NCBI GenBank assembly: GCA_902492555.1
Contig: CABUMH010000001.1
Location: forward strand, 62,001 to 126,000
Direction of reading: 5' to 3'
DNA length: 64,000 bases
DNA from: Eisenbergiella sp900555195
GTDB taxonomy: Bacteria; Bacillota; Clostridia; Lachnospirales; Lachnospiraceae
Shown here: one piece after another, positions 9,365 through 18,262 of the stretch
Position numbering within the stretch: the stretch's first letter is position 1
Layout of the letters: every line of letters starts with the position of its first letter
The notes under the pieces: model-generated
The model's database searches: none
The model's input: the letters and a program-made list of their open reading frames with translations, nothing else
What the model was told of the DNA's origin: nothing
Program-made: the position numbers and the translations under genes

Positions 9365-12300
9365 ATAATATGTATTAGGATACATTGTTTTATTCTTGAA
9401 GTACCAGTCGACATACTCTATCTCATTTACATTATGAAGATTATGATTAATAATTTTGCAGTATTCTCCAGTGCATAAATAAATTATATCTAAATTTTTT
9501 TGCAGAATTTCCGTGGCTTGTCGTATATCAGTTTTTATAATATATAAAACGGCAAGCAGATTGTTCAAAAGATATGATGTTCTACCATGTACAATTAAGT
9601 GCGCATCCAATTGCCCTTGAAACAGCTCAGTATATATATCGTCAACAAATGGATTTAACTGAGATAATTTATTAAACTCGGGAATAGAAATATATTTTAG
9701 AAGGTGACAGTAAGCTTTTCGTATTGAAGCTTTAAATGCTTCACTTAAAATTCCGTGTTTTTTTAAATCATTTTCAAGCCGTTCTAATTCTTGGATAGCA
9801 TTATTATAATCCTTTTCCAGAATTGCTTGTAAAAAGATAATGTCTATTTCGCTTAATGTCTTTCTTCTATAATCAATATGTGCTGAAAAATTTTTAAAGC
9901 AATTCTTCTCAAGTTTTAGAGCCATTTGAGGATTCTGGATTCCAATTCCTCTAGCATAATCCATGTCCCATTCTAAAAGCATAGAATCGTATTTGGAAGA
10001 ATATCTACACTTAGGAATAGATAAATGATATTTATGATAATCGTCATAGTATTGTTTGGCTAAATCATAATTTCCTACAAGAAAATATATCATCATAATA
10101 CGGTTCATGCAGGTCGAATACGCAATGCGAATTTGTTGTGACGTTAAATTATTTTCATCATATATTTTTTGGATGCAATTTGAAAGATCATATTTTAAGA
10201 CAATAGCTATTTCTATTAAGTCCTCTATTTCAAAGCGGCTATATTTATTATTAATTAATTCTGCAGACGCTCGTAAATATAATATAGAATCTTTTGGAGT
10301 GTTATTTTTTATATAGGAAAATACATCTATTGCTCTCCTCTGCGAATCACAATGGATTAAAGAAATTCCAAAATAAAATAAAGCTTCCAATGCATTATTG
10401 GAACTTGAAGGTCGACTCAGCATATCAAAACAAAATATTTCTCCATAAAGCATCGCTTTTTTGTAATAACCTTTATTTATGTACTCTGTTATCTTTTCTT
10501 TAAATTCAATTTTCAGATTTTTATACATATCAATATCATATTGTATTAATAAAGCCTGTACTTGAATTGTATCTAGTAATGGATCTAGAGAAAAATTTTT
10601 TAACATTAAATGCAAAATGCTTGCCATTTTCTTATCAGGTTGAATTTGAGCATTTGTATTTAAATAGGTATAATAAAAATAATCATAACATGGCAAATAG
10701 CGATTATCATAAGAAATAAGATACCCCCTAGTGCATAAAGAATCCAAAGTACTTTCATTAAATTTTAAAGCATGTAGAAGTTTTTTGCTAACACCCTTTT
10801 GAAAGTGATAAATTATATTAATAATAGCTTTCTCTTCTTTCAATAGATCAAAATCAAGATTTGTAAGATGATTATTAGTAATTTGGAGAATATAATTATT
10901 TATATTATTGGCCGGAAGTTTTGATTGCGAATTGTTTTGTATAAATAATATTAATTCACTAAGTAGTTGGGGCTGTTTTGGCATACTTAAAATGGTAGAT
11001 TTATATGATAAATAAGTCATATCAATTAAATTTGCTTTTAGACTTTCAATAATATCATCCGTATTCATACCTTTCAATTCATATGACAAAATATATTTTT
11101 TAGATTTAAAGTATTCACCTGAAAAAAGTAGTATAGAATTACTATATCCATTTTTCAGTTGCAATAATATCATATTAAAAACAGTCTTTTCTTCTTTGGT
11201 AAATAAGTGAATATCATCTAAAAACAAGATATGTCGTCTTGCAAATCGAGAGTTCTTTATTATTCTTACAATTTTATTTTTACTTAAAAATAAAATTGTT
11301 TTTTGTGCAAGAGACGGATCGATACACCCATCAAAGAAATCCTCCAGTAGATTATCTGAGAGAATATTGTCAATATTGTTTTTTAGTAGCAAGTATTTAT
11401 ATGAAGTATAGAAATTTTTATCACCATGTTCAAAAATAAATCCATAATTAATAAACATTATAGCGCGGCATAGTTTCACGGAATTTATACCGGGATAATA
11501 TAATTTTTCACACTGTATAACATGCACTACATATAAAGAACTGAATTCTTTGGCTAGTTCTTTCATTAGGAATGTTTTTCCATATCCTAACTTCCCTTTT
11601 AAAAATATTAAGTGGGCAACATTATCGGGCAAATTCTGCAGTGTACGATATATCTCAATTTTAATTTTTTCTTGCTGAGAATAAACAATTTGTGGATTTT
11701 TATTACATATAATTTTTACGTCTAAAGCATATCGTAAAATACTACCATTTTGCAACTGAAATTCTAAAGTAATTGGTTCAGTATTTGTACGAACTAGTTT
11801 AACTAGTACATGTCTTTGGTGTAAACCAGGGTTGAGATTAAAGGTTGTATCTTCTAAGAAAGTTAGGGGATAATTAAGGTTTTCTTTAATCATTACTTTT
11901 TCTTTCGTATTGCAAGATAATGTAATTTTTAAATCATATATATCTCCACAAATAAATTCTGCTTCAGTATAGGAACTTACGAAATGAGCATCTAATCGGC
12001 TGGTTAATGTTATATCTTCAATACATACAGCTTCCTCAATTTCTGTATGTGATAGTTTTTCACCAAAAAAGTATTCATATTTTTCGGGATGGATGATCAA
12101 CCAATATTCTAGTTGTTTACGCGTAATACCAATAACATTAAAGCCGCATTTTCTTCCGACTTCATTCATACGATTATTTATAGTATGGGGTATAGTTCCA
12201 TTAGTTATTATGAAGACTAATTTTACCTTTCCATCTAAAAAACCGGATATCATGGTAGGGTCAATATCTTGTCTTCGTAAAGATGTCGAATTTTTCTTAT

Positions 12301-12493
12301 ATTTTGCTTCTCCCCAAATATTATCTAAAATAATAGATGTAAAATCTCTATTACCATCCCAAGAACTTTTTGTTCTTTCCCATGAGTATTGCTTGTAGGT
12401 GCTCGATAAATATGATATAGCCAATTCTTCAAAAAAGGTACCAGCTAACTTATTGTTTCCTTTTCTTATATAAAGTTTAGCCCAATCAAACAT
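9344..12493 (-). CDS. Mrr-like nuclease / STAND ATPase / TPR protein (Avs-like)
   Basis: 1049 residues. The N-terminal 145 residues look like an Mrr-type PD-(D/E)xK nuclease, with D50 in WDGNRDF and E62-A-K64 in WGEAKYK. A P-loop NTPase follows: Walker A GKLGYGKT at 300-307 and Walker B ILFLDDIH at 422-429. The last 400 residues are helical and repeat-like (for example GNYDLAKQYYDDY). This order, effector, STAND ATPase, helical sensor, is that of Avs-type anti-phage proteins, in which the sensor binds a phage protein and the nuclease then cuts DNA. The family match is by architecture only. RBS GGAG precedes ATG 12493. Confidence 0.7.
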   Translation of the reverse strand: MFDWAKLYIRKGNNKLAGTFFEELAISYLSSTYKQYSWERTKSSWDGNRDFTSIILDNIWGEAKYKKNSTSLRRQDIDPTMISGFLDGKVKLVFIITNGTIPHTINNRMNEVGRKCGFNVIGITRKQLEYWLIIHPEKYEYFFGEKLSHTEIEEAVCIEDITLTSRLDAHFVSSYTEAEFICGDIYDLKITLSCNTKEKVMIKENLNYPLTFLEDTTFNLNPGLHQRHVLVKLVRTNTEPITLEFQLQNGSILRYALDVKIICNKNPQIVYSQQEKIKIEIYRTLQNLPDNVAHLIFLKGKLGYGKTFLMKELAKEFSSLYVVHVIQCEKLYYPGINSVKLCRAIMFINYGFIFEHGDKNFYTSYKYLLLKNNIDNILSDNLLEDFFDGCIDPSLAQKTILFLSKNKIVRIIKNSRFARRHILFLDDIHLFTKEEKTVFNMILLQLKNGYSNSILLFSGEYFKSKKYILSYELKGMNTDDIIESLKANLIDMTYLSYKSTILSMPKQPQLLSELILFIQNNSQSKLPANNINNYILQITNNHLTNLDFDLLKEEKAIINIIYHFQKGVSKKLLHALKFNESTLDSLCTRGYLISYDNRYLPCYDYFYYTYLNTNAQIQPDKKMASILHLMLKNFSLDPLLDTIQVQALLIQYDIDMYKNLKIEFKEKITEYINKGYYKKAMLYGEIFCFDMLSRPSSSNNALEALFYFGISLIHCDSQRRAIDVFSYIKNNTPKDSILYLRASAELINNKYSRFEIEDLIEIAIVLKYDLSNCIQKIYDENNLTSQQIRIAYSTCMNRIMMIYFLVGNYDLAKQYYDDYHKYHLSIPKCRYSSKYDSMLLEWDMDYARGIGIQNPQMALKLEKNCFKNFSAHIDYRRKTLSEIDIIFLQAILEKDYNNAIQELERLENDLKKHGILSEAFKASIRKAYCHLLKYISIPEFNKLSQLNPFVDDIYTELFQGQLDAHLIVHGRTSYLLNNLLAVLYIIKTDIRQATEILQKNLDIIYLCTGEYCKIINHNLHNVNEIEYVDWYFKNKTMYPNTYYLDIRVW

Positions 12494-12517
12494 TGTATTT
12501 CTCCAAAAAATATAAAG

Positions 12518-12538
12518 GATAACTGCATATTATCCTGC
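12518..12538 (-). promoter_or_regulatory. 21-bp palindromic site upstream of the STAND gene
   Basis: This is the exact reverse complement of the site at 7127-7147. It lies 24 bases upstream of the STAND start, so both divergent ends of the module carry the same element at nearly the same distance from their start codons. Identity stops at once on both sides, so the repeat is 21 bases and not part of a longer duplication. Confidence 0.65.
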
Positions 12539-12540
12539 AT

Positions 12541-12580
12541 TTATCCACAACTCTACTACAATTTATCCACTATTTCCACA
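12541..12580. promoter_or_regulatory. DnaA-box-like cluster
   Basis: TTATCCACA at 12541-12549 is a perfect DnaA-box consensus. TTATCCACT at 12563-12571 and TTTCCACA at 12573-12580 are near matches. The cluster adjoins the palindrome in the STAND promoter region. It may be chance, a DnaA-sensitive promoter or a relic origin. Confidence 0.3.
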
Positions 12581-12662
12581 ATATATCTGTCAACCAGCAG
12601 TTCTGTCCGGAAATTCATCAATGGTCTAAAGCATCCCATATGCTCCAGACAAACTCCATCCG

Positions 12663-12800
12663 TCACTCCAGATATTCCTGTTTCAATTCATCGATAACAT
12701 TAAATGGAAATATTTCCGAGCACCCATCGGGAATTTCCTCCAACTGGGATACGAATCCCTTTACCAGTTCCACGGCCTCCCTGCTCTTCCTCCATACTCC
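12663..12800 (-). pseudogene. Remnant C-terminal coding fragment
   Basis: An open minus-strand frame without start codon reads RKSREAVELVKGFVSQLEEI and ends FPFNVIDELKQEYLE-stop. Its composition is protein-like and it lies directly behind the SIR2 gene. A different frame has ATG GAG GAA, so a frameshift of a small gene is possible. The protein is not recognised. Confidence 0.35.
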
Positions 12801-12817
12801 TCAACGGAAATATTTAA

Positions 12818-14332
12818 TTACTTTATATTCAGAAGTGACTCAGTCCACTTTATCCGGGTTCCAATTTGCGTTCCTGATGCATCTACCAGTATCACTTTTA
12901 TATTTTTGGTCCTGCTCACCTTCAGCTTATCACCAATAAGTCCGGCTTCCTCTTCTTCTGTCTTTCCATCAAACAGTCTCACAACAATCAATCGTTTGCC
13001 ATCCACGTCAATCAGGGTCCTGAGAATTCCATTTATATGCTCATCATCTGTCCCAAATCCAAATCCTGCAACTACAACTGCATCGGACTGCTGCCACATC
13101 CGGAAAGTATCAACATACTGTACTGACATGTCTATGGATGTCATCGGTTTGGTACCGCTCTGCGTAAACATCAGCGGGACGAGAAGGTGGCTTTCTGCTG
13201 CATTCAGGCTGCTCTTCTCCCCGATCCGGTTAAGATACGGGTCGTACCACATTTCGGTTGAACCATTTAGGTAAGCAACCTGTTGTCCGACAATCTTCTG
13301 GATAAACGTATTATAATTTGTCGTGGCAATGGCGGATACCTCAAACTTACCATCGTCTATCGCCTTTTTGAGCAGATTATAATATCCGTCGCTTTTGGTA
13401 AGATCTGCCTGAGCCGCACTGGAAAGGATATAACTTCTGACAGTCAGCAGGAAAATGCTGATCTTGCAGAACTTGGCCCAGTCCGAAGAAGGGCTGTATA
13501 AATAATGCCAGTTTGTATCAATCAGGGATTTATAGTCCAATACGGACGCGTATATATCTTCCATGATCGTCTGGGCAAGATACAGGATTTTTCCGCTGTC
13601 GGTCTTTTTGTCAGGCTCCCGCATTTCCATCAGATATTCCATTCCGATGATCCCCGAGGCAGAATAATTCAGCTGGATAATCTCTCCCAGATCATCAAAC
13701 ACATCTATGTCATCATCTTTTTTCTGGAAAATTCCATCATTTATTTTTCTTGTCAGTTCTTCGCTTAACGCTCCTATCTGAAGCTGAAGGATGGAAAGGA
13801 TGATTTTACGAAATTCAGGCCGGTCCTGGATATCCATGATACCTTTATTCTTATAAATCAGCAGAAAAGCAGCAAAATAGGAATTATGGAAAAGCTGGTT
13901 TCCTTCAGCAAACTCACTGATAAAGGCAACACTCTGATTCATATGCAGATTGTCCAGTCTCCTCTTCAGCAGTCTTTCCATAACTTCTTTACTGTCGATC
14001 CCTTCCTTCTGCAGTTTATCCGCAGCTTTCCGGGCAGTTTCATCAAAAGCGTTCAGTTTCTGAACGATATGGCTCCGCTTATGTTCCACCGTATCCTTGA
14101 TAATATTCTGAAATACGCTTTTGCCAAAAGAGCTTATGCTCCGTCCCATGTAATCACGCGGAAGCCAGTTTGAGGCATAAGTAGTTGTAGAATCAACTGA
14201 ATCCCGCATGGCTTTGAATTCTTTTTTACTTTCCGTCGTATCCTGCCTGAAAATATCCAGGGCAAATTTCCCTCCGGAAGGAAGCCCATAACCAACCTCC
14301 GCTCCAGCGCCAAATAAAAAGCCGTATCTCAT
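12818..14332 (-). CDS. SIR2-domain protein, putative NADase defence effector
   Basis: 504 residues from ATG 14332, which has GGAGG ten bases upstream. SIR2-family nucleotide-binding signatures are GAGAEVGYGLPSGG at residues 8-21, ATTNYNTFI in the middle, LNGSTE, and GFGFGTDDEHINGIL near the C-terminus. Proteins of this shape act in several phage-defence systems by cleaving NAD+ on infection. The central 250 residues are a helical insertion that I cannot assign. The gene is monocistronic, next to a tyrosine integrase and more GC-rich than the STAND region, so it probably arrived separately. Confidence 0.75.
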   Translation of the reverse strand: MRYGFLFGAGAEVGYGLPSGGKFALDIFRQDTTESKKEFKAMRDSVDSTTTYASNWLPRDYMGRSISSFGKSVFQNIIKDTVEHKRSHIVQKLNAFDETARKAADKLQKEGIDSKEVMERLLKRRLDNLHMNQSVAFISEFAEGNQLFHNSYFAAFLLIYKNKGIMDIQDRPEFRKIILSILQLQIGALSEELTRKINDGIFQKKDDDIDVFDDLGEIIQLNYSASGIIGMEYLMEMREPDKKTDSGKILYLAQTIMEDIYASVLDYKSLIDTNWHYLYSPSSDWAKFCKISIFLLTVRSYILSSAAQADLTKSDGYYNLLKKAIDDGKFEVSAIATTNYNTFIQKIVGQQVAYLNGSTEMWYDPYLNRIGEKSSLNAAESHLLVPLMFTQSGTKPMTSIDMSVQYVDTFRMWQQSDAVVVAGFGFGTDDEHINGILRTLIDVDGKRLIVVRLFDGKTEEEEAGLIGDKLKVSRTKNIKVILVDASGTQIGTRIKWTESLLNIK

Positions 14333-14513
14333 GGTACAGTTTCCTCCTCCGCCCGGTTTTCTTCCTTTTTTTATCATAACATATCCAGTTTTACGAATCA
14401 ACAAATATTATTATTGCGTACACACAACCGATCAAATTCATCGCGCAACACTCTGTTATGGACAAATATGTTGTATCACCACATAATAAGGGCAAAAAAG
14501 GAGGAGCATCCAT

Positions 14514-15482
14514 ATGCAACCTATCACAGAACTCATCAACGAATATCTCGCCTACTGTAAATCCCCCAAAAAGCTGGATAAAAAGACCATTAAGGCTTAC
14601 CGGATCGATCTGGCACAGTTTATCAGGTTCTCCTCCAGCTTTGACTCTCCGTTTTCAATCGACTGCATCAGGGAGCATATCAAATATCTGCAGTCAACCT
14701 TTGTTTCCAGTACCTCAAAAAGGAAAATCGCCTCCGTAAAGGCTTTTTTCTTCTATCTGGAGGAAATGAAGATTCTTCCGATTGAAAAAAACCCTTTCCA
14801 CTTAATAAAAATGAAATATAAGGAGCCCAGGAAACTTCCGGCCACCATTCCGACCAATATTCTGATCAGGCTCTTCCGCTCTTTATATTCTGAACTTTCT
14901 GATGCCAAAACACCTTATGCCAAAAAGGCGGCCGCAAGAAATGTCGCCGTTGTAGAACTGCTTTTTGCTACCGGTATGCGCATTTCAGAACTCTGCTGCC
15001 TGGTACCTGAGCAGCTTGATCTTTACGGTCAGTCTGTGCGTATCTGGGGAAAAGGGGCAAGAGAACGTATTATTCCAATTGAAAATCAGGATGTGCTGAA
15101 AGCGTTGCAATATTATATTTCACTGCATACAGAAGAAATTCAGAAATGCGGCTATCTATTCGTTAACGGCAGAGGGACGCGGTATTCCGAGCAGTCTGCC
15201 AGAAACATGATCCGCCATCACAGAGATGCCTGCAATATTTCCCTGCGGATCATCCCACACATGTTTCGGCACACTTTCGCTACCTCTTTTGTAGATGCGG
15301 ATGTGGATATCCGGGTAATACAGATATTAATGGGGCATAGTTCCATAAAGACTACGGAAATATATACCGAAGTCTCTACTGCCAAAAAGAGAAAAGTCAT
15401 TGCCCAAAAGCATTTAAGGAATGACATTCATTCTGAAATCCGATCCCCTTTCTCTGCTGATATTAAAGCCGCTAATTTATAA
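14514..15482 (+). CDS. Tyrosine recombinase/integrase
   Basis: 322 residues with a near-perfect RBS AAAGGAGGAGC. An N-terminal SAM-like core-binding domain is followed by the catalytic domain: R in ATGMRISEL, K-bearing GKGARERIIP, HMFRHTFAT (H-x-x-R) and GHSSIKTTEIYTEV, where Y is the nucleophile. It should integrate an element by site-specific recombination. The SIR2 gene is divergent from it and a decayed copy of the same gene lies at 371-565. No obvious attachment-site repeat was found. Confidence 0.92.
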   Translation: MQPITELINEYLAYCKSPKKLDKKTIKAYRIDLAQFIRFSSSFDSPFSIDCIREHIKYLQSTFVSSTSKRKIASVKAFFFYLEEMKILPIEKNPFHLIKMKYKEPRKLPATIPTNILIRLFRSLYSELSDAKTPYAKKAAARNVAVVELLFATGMRISELCCLVPEQLDLYGQSVRIWGKGARERIIPIENQDVLKALQYYISLHTEEIQKCGYLFVNGRGTRYSEQSARNMIRHHRDACNISLRIIPHMFRHTFATSFVDADVDIRVIQILMGHSSIKTTEIYTEVSTAKKRKVIAQKHLRNDIHSEIRSPFSADIKAANL

Positions 15483-15490
15483 TATTATTT

Positions 15491-15518
15491 CAGGCCGGCA
15501 GATTCATTTGCCGGCCTG
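15491..15518. terminator. Terminator between convergent genes
   Basis: CAGGCCGGCA at 15491-15500 pairs with TGCCGGCCTG at 15509-15518, eight-base loop. It lies between the integrase stop and the end of the convergent membrane-protein gene, so it probably works on both strands. Confidence 0.7.
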
Positions 15519-15830
15519 AGATAATTCAAAAAGTTTATTGTCAAGCTTTTTTATTTCTCTTTTTGCCCGAAATAGATGAATCAAAAAGAAAAGGGTGAAA
15601 AAAAGAAGAAGAAGTCCCGGAAGGAGAAGATGCGAAACCCAGAAAATAACCGGGCTTTGATAATCATTCAACTGTGGCAGATCCTGAATCAACCGGAAAC
15701 ATGAAAAGCCAAAAAAGGCACCTATGAATGTTCCCATCATTATCTGGATGGACTTATACATATTCTTTTCAGTCTTTTTCTTATCCTGAAGCACTCTTAT
15801 TTCGAACTTTATATTTTCTGGTCCTTCCAT
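15504..15830 (-). CDS. Small membrane protein, unknown function
   Basis: 108 residues from ATG 15830, which has GGAGG six bases upstream (a further ATG at 15842 lacks this). Two hydrophobic segments are visible, IMMGTFIGAFFGFSCF and VSHLLLPGLLLLFFTLFFLI, followed by a basic tail RAKREIKKLDNK. No family recognised. Genes of this kind often accompany mobile-element integrases. It is alone on its strand between terminators. Confidence 0.6.
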   Translation of the reverse strand: MEGPENIKFEIRVLQDKKKTEKNMYKSIQIMMGTFIGAFFGFSCFRLIQDLPQLNDYQSPVIFWVSHLLLPGLLLLFFTLFFLIHLFRAKREIKKLDNKLFELSQAGK

Positions 15831-16037
15831 TTTTTCCTCCATCGTATCAACTGCACTCAGAGCATTCTCTCCGATCCATGTCAGGAGTTATCCTGCAACA
15901 AATATTCCTCAAATGATTCTTCAACCTATAATAAGATAAATCCGAAATTTTTGCAATTAGTTACTGCAACATTTGGCATTTTTAGGAATGAGGAACCCAA
16001 TAATTCTCCATACAAACTCCTGAATAGAAAAAGCTAT

Positions 16038-16235
16038 TTATCTCCATTGCTTCGGGTAAAAATTAAATTCATTTTTTATTAATTCTTCTTTCATCCTTTT
16101 TATTATCTCACTGCTCGGGATCTGCATTATTCTGCTGATATCTCCCTCCTTTGGGGGATATTCCCGGATCAGCTGCCCCATAACCTCTGGCAATGTCTCT
16201 CCAATCAAATCCGCCACATGATCTCCACACTCCAT
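16038..16235 (-). CDS. Small hypothetical protein
   Basis: 65 residues, preceded by AAAGGAA. The sequence HVADLIGETLPEVMGQLIRE, then EGDISRIMQIPSSEIIKRMK, looks like a short helical DNA-binding or regulatory protein, but no family is recognised. It is followed by AT-rich spacer and lies between the membrane protein and a sigma-like gene. Confidence 0.45.
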   Translation of the reverse strand: MECGDHVADLIGETLPEVMGQLIREYPPKEGDISRIMQIPSSEIIKRMKEELIKNEFNFYPKQWR

Positions 16236-16332
16236 ATTCCCAATTTCCTTTCCTGACTATGATATTAAATCATAATATATTTCTTTTTCTATATCAATAT
16301 CACATTGATACTCTGATCTTCTTATAAATGGA

Positions 16333-16356
16333 GAACCCACCCAGCAGGGCGGGTTC
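16333..16356. terminator. Terminator of the sigma-like gene
   Basis: GAACCCACCC pairs with GGGCGGGTTC (one mismatch) around a four-base loop, 17 bases past the stop of the sigma-like gene on the minus strand. Confidence 0.65.
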
Positions 16357-16372
16357 TTCACTTATAGCAAAA

Positions 16373-16807
16373 TCAGAGTAATTTTTTCAGCTTAGCCAGG
16401 ATCTTGTCCCTGCTTTTCCGCAGGGTTTTCCTTGGGATCCTTGCCCTACGGGACAGTTCTGACAGAGACAGGCACTCATAATACAACGCATAGATCAAAG
16501 AAAGTTCTTCCTCTGTCAGAGTATTCAGAGCTTTTCTGAGTCTTTCTTTCAGAACAGTCTGTATCGCCTGTTCTTCCACATCTTCATCATCTGGCATGGA
16601 TCTCTCCCGCTCCGACACTTCTTCCCAGGATACTTCCTGCGGAGGAATATAGATCTCTTGCCCGCTCTTCGGATCCTTCCTTATTCTCCCGAATTTCAGA
16701 TCCTTAAAGAAATACCGGTCCTTTCTCTCATATTTATAAAAGTCCTGATAGACAGCCCTTGAAACCTCGATCCGGACGCCATCCAAATATATATAATACA
16801 TATTCAT
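16373..16807 (-). CDS. Sigma-70-like (region 4) transcription factor
   Basis: 144 residues with GAGGTGGA before the ATG. The C-terminal half, ALNTLTEEELSLIYALYYEC LSLSELSRRARIPRKTLRKS, is a sigma region 4 helix-turn-helix with a recognition helix. There is no region 2, so it may act as an activator-like sigma fragment. The N-terminal part (DGVRIEVSRAVYQDFYKYER, RKDPKSGQEIYIPP) is typical of such proteins on clostridial integrative elements. It probably controls element genes. Confidence 0.7.
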   Translation of the reverse strand: MNMYYIYLDGVRIEVSRAVYQDFYKYERKDRYFFKDLKFGRIRKDPKSGQEIYIPPQEVSWEEVSERERSMPDDEDVEEQAIQTVLKERLRKALNTLTEEELSLIYALYYECLSLSELSRRARIPRKTLRKSRDKILAKLKKLL

Positions 16808-17176
16808 TCCACCTCATTCTTCTGTAAATCATCTACTGCCAAATCCTCAAAAGCCAATCTTGTTCAGATTTTCAAACCGCAATGAGGCGGGGACCTGGCT
16901 CTACCTTCATGCCAGAAAAAGCGAAAGGCTGAACCATCCAGTCCAGAATACTTATTTTGACTACAAAAATGGGGTAGTAACTGACTTTTCCGCAAATAAA
17001 AAACAGCCCCACCATCTTTTTCCAATGATGAGACTGTCCCCCCGAAAAGCAGAAAAAAATCCGTCATCCGGTGACCCCATTTTCTTATTCTATTTTTTCA
17101 AAGTAAGGTTACTGCAGAATCTTATCTTACAGAAAATACAATTTAGAAAACTACTTTCCCCGTCCTACCTAACAAA

Positions 17177-17199
17177 ACGGGCCGCACAAAGCAGCCCGT
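17177..17199 (-). terminator. Terminator after the two small genes
   Basis: Stem ACGGGC/GCCCGT with a GC-rich inner part, followed on the minus strand by TTTTG. It lies 7 bases past the 55-residue gene. Bases 16808-17176 hold no supported gene. Confidence 0.6.
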
Positions 17200-17205
17200 C
17201 TTTCT

Positions 17206-17373
17206 TCAATCCGTATCCTGTTCCAGATCGATCTGATCCAGTTCTTCCTCCGTTACCGGCGGATATCCCTTTTCCTCCCGGAGTTTATTTCCCTCCTCCA
17301 GGATCGTCTTCCGTACAAATTCATCAAATGCCTTCATTTTTTCCAATTCAGCGTTGGATACGTTTTCGCCCAT
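17206..17373 (-). CDS. Small acidic hypothetical protein (55 aa)
   Basis: Start ATG 17373, stop TGA at 17206-17208. Residues include NAELEKMKAFDEFVRKTILE and EEGNKLREEKGYPPVTEEEL, a helical, strongly charged small protein. It follows the coiled-coil gene by 13 bases. Such pairs are common on Lachnospiraceae mobile elements; function unknown. Confidence 0.55.
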   Translation of the reverse strand: MGENVSNAELEKMKAFDEFVRKTILEEGNKLREEKGYPPVTEEELDQIDLEQDTD

Positions 17374-17386
17374 ACCGATCCCCCAA

Positions 17387-17614
17387 TTATAATTCGTTTT
17401 CTTTCTTCATGGACTCCAGGAATTCCTTCACCGTCTTTCCGGATGTCCTGATCTCCTCATACAGAAGCTTCAAATCCGCCTCCTCTTTCATCTGGTTCAG
17501 TTCCTTCCTTCTGGCTTTCATTCCCTTCAGTTCTTCTTCCTTTTGGGAAATATCCGCCTCCAGATACGCCAGTTCTTCCTCAATCGTCATGTTTTTCTTT
17601 CTTCTTCCTGCCAT
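17387..17614 (-). CDS. Small coiled-coil protein
   Basis: 75 residues with AGGAGG before the start. MAGRRKKNMTIEEELAYLE is followed by a long charged heptad-like helix and EIRTSGKTVKEFLESM. It resembles small DUF3847/DUF4315-like proteins of conjugative elements, usually near the replication module. Exact family uncertain. First in a two-gene unit with the 55-residue protein. Confidence 0.6.
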   Translation of the reverse strand: MAGRRKKNMTIEEELAYLEADISQKEEELKGMKARRKELNQMKEEADLKLLYEEIRTSGKTVKEFLESMKKENEL

Positions 17615-17825
17615 GGTCTACCTCCTGAATGTATTGATATTTGAAGCATAGCACATTCCGATTCCGCTGTCCATAAGCGGACAGTCAGGAAATGGAAAAC
17701 CAGACTATTGCATTGGAACTTCTATCCATTTTTATTTTACTATCCCGCTCTTTTCCCTTCAATCCGGTTATTCCATCTTTCTGTCAGGCAGGGAATCATG
17801 TTCCGAACCAGAAAGCAGGAAATTC

Positions 17826-17854
17826 TTGACGGCGCCGGTATTTCGTATTATATT
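17826..17854 (+). promoter_or_regulatory. Promoter of the replication operon
   Basis: TTGACG at 17826-17831, 17-base spacer, TATATT at 17849-17854. It faces the plus-strand operon starting at 18125, giving a leader of about 260 bases that contains several stops and a GCCGCAATGCGGC hairpin but no supported gene. Bases 17615-17825 show nothing else. Confidence 0.65.
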
Positions 17855-18124
17855 GAAACTGTAATCATGATTTCTGTGCGTATCAGTATTATACTGAATC
17901 GGCGTATAACCGAATTGCACACGCTGTTAAATTTGTACGTCAGTAAGTGTTTCTGCCCTTATGCAGAGAAATACTGGCTTTTTTATTTCTTTATTTTGAG
18001 AGAATGGACCCGGTCTGCAAAAGCAGGCAGCATGATCATCGGGCGCATTCTCTTTTTTTTGTCTGAAAAGCAGCAGCTTTCAGAATAAATATCCCGCCGC
18101 AATGCGGCAGAAAGAGAGGAGCCA

Positions 18125-18262
18125 ATGAAAAGAAAACAGAACAATCTCAGAAACCAGGAGAAAAACTGGAGACAGAAGGTCTCCCGGATCCGGCGGCAAA
18201 GTTCGCAGGCCAGACGACGGTGTTACCGCCGGGGACCAGTGGCGAGGATGCGCCATGGATGA
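18125..18262 (+). CDS. Small basic protein coupled to yqaJ
   Basis: 45 residues (MKRKQNNLRNQEKNWRQKV...ending RMRHG), preceded by GAGGAG. About a third of the residues are Arg or Lys. Its stop overlaps the start of the next gene by 8 bases (ATGGATGA), so its main role may be translational coupling; a nucleic-acid-binding role is also possible. Confidence 0.5.
   Translation: MKRKQNNLRNQEKNWRQKVSRIRRQSSQARRRCYRRGPVARMRHG

Noticed and set aside
16860..17651. 263-codon plus-strand open frame
   Set aside because: It runs antisense to the two small coiled-coil/acidic genes, which have good ribosome sites; its Ser/Pro/Phe-rich product is typical of a shadow frame.
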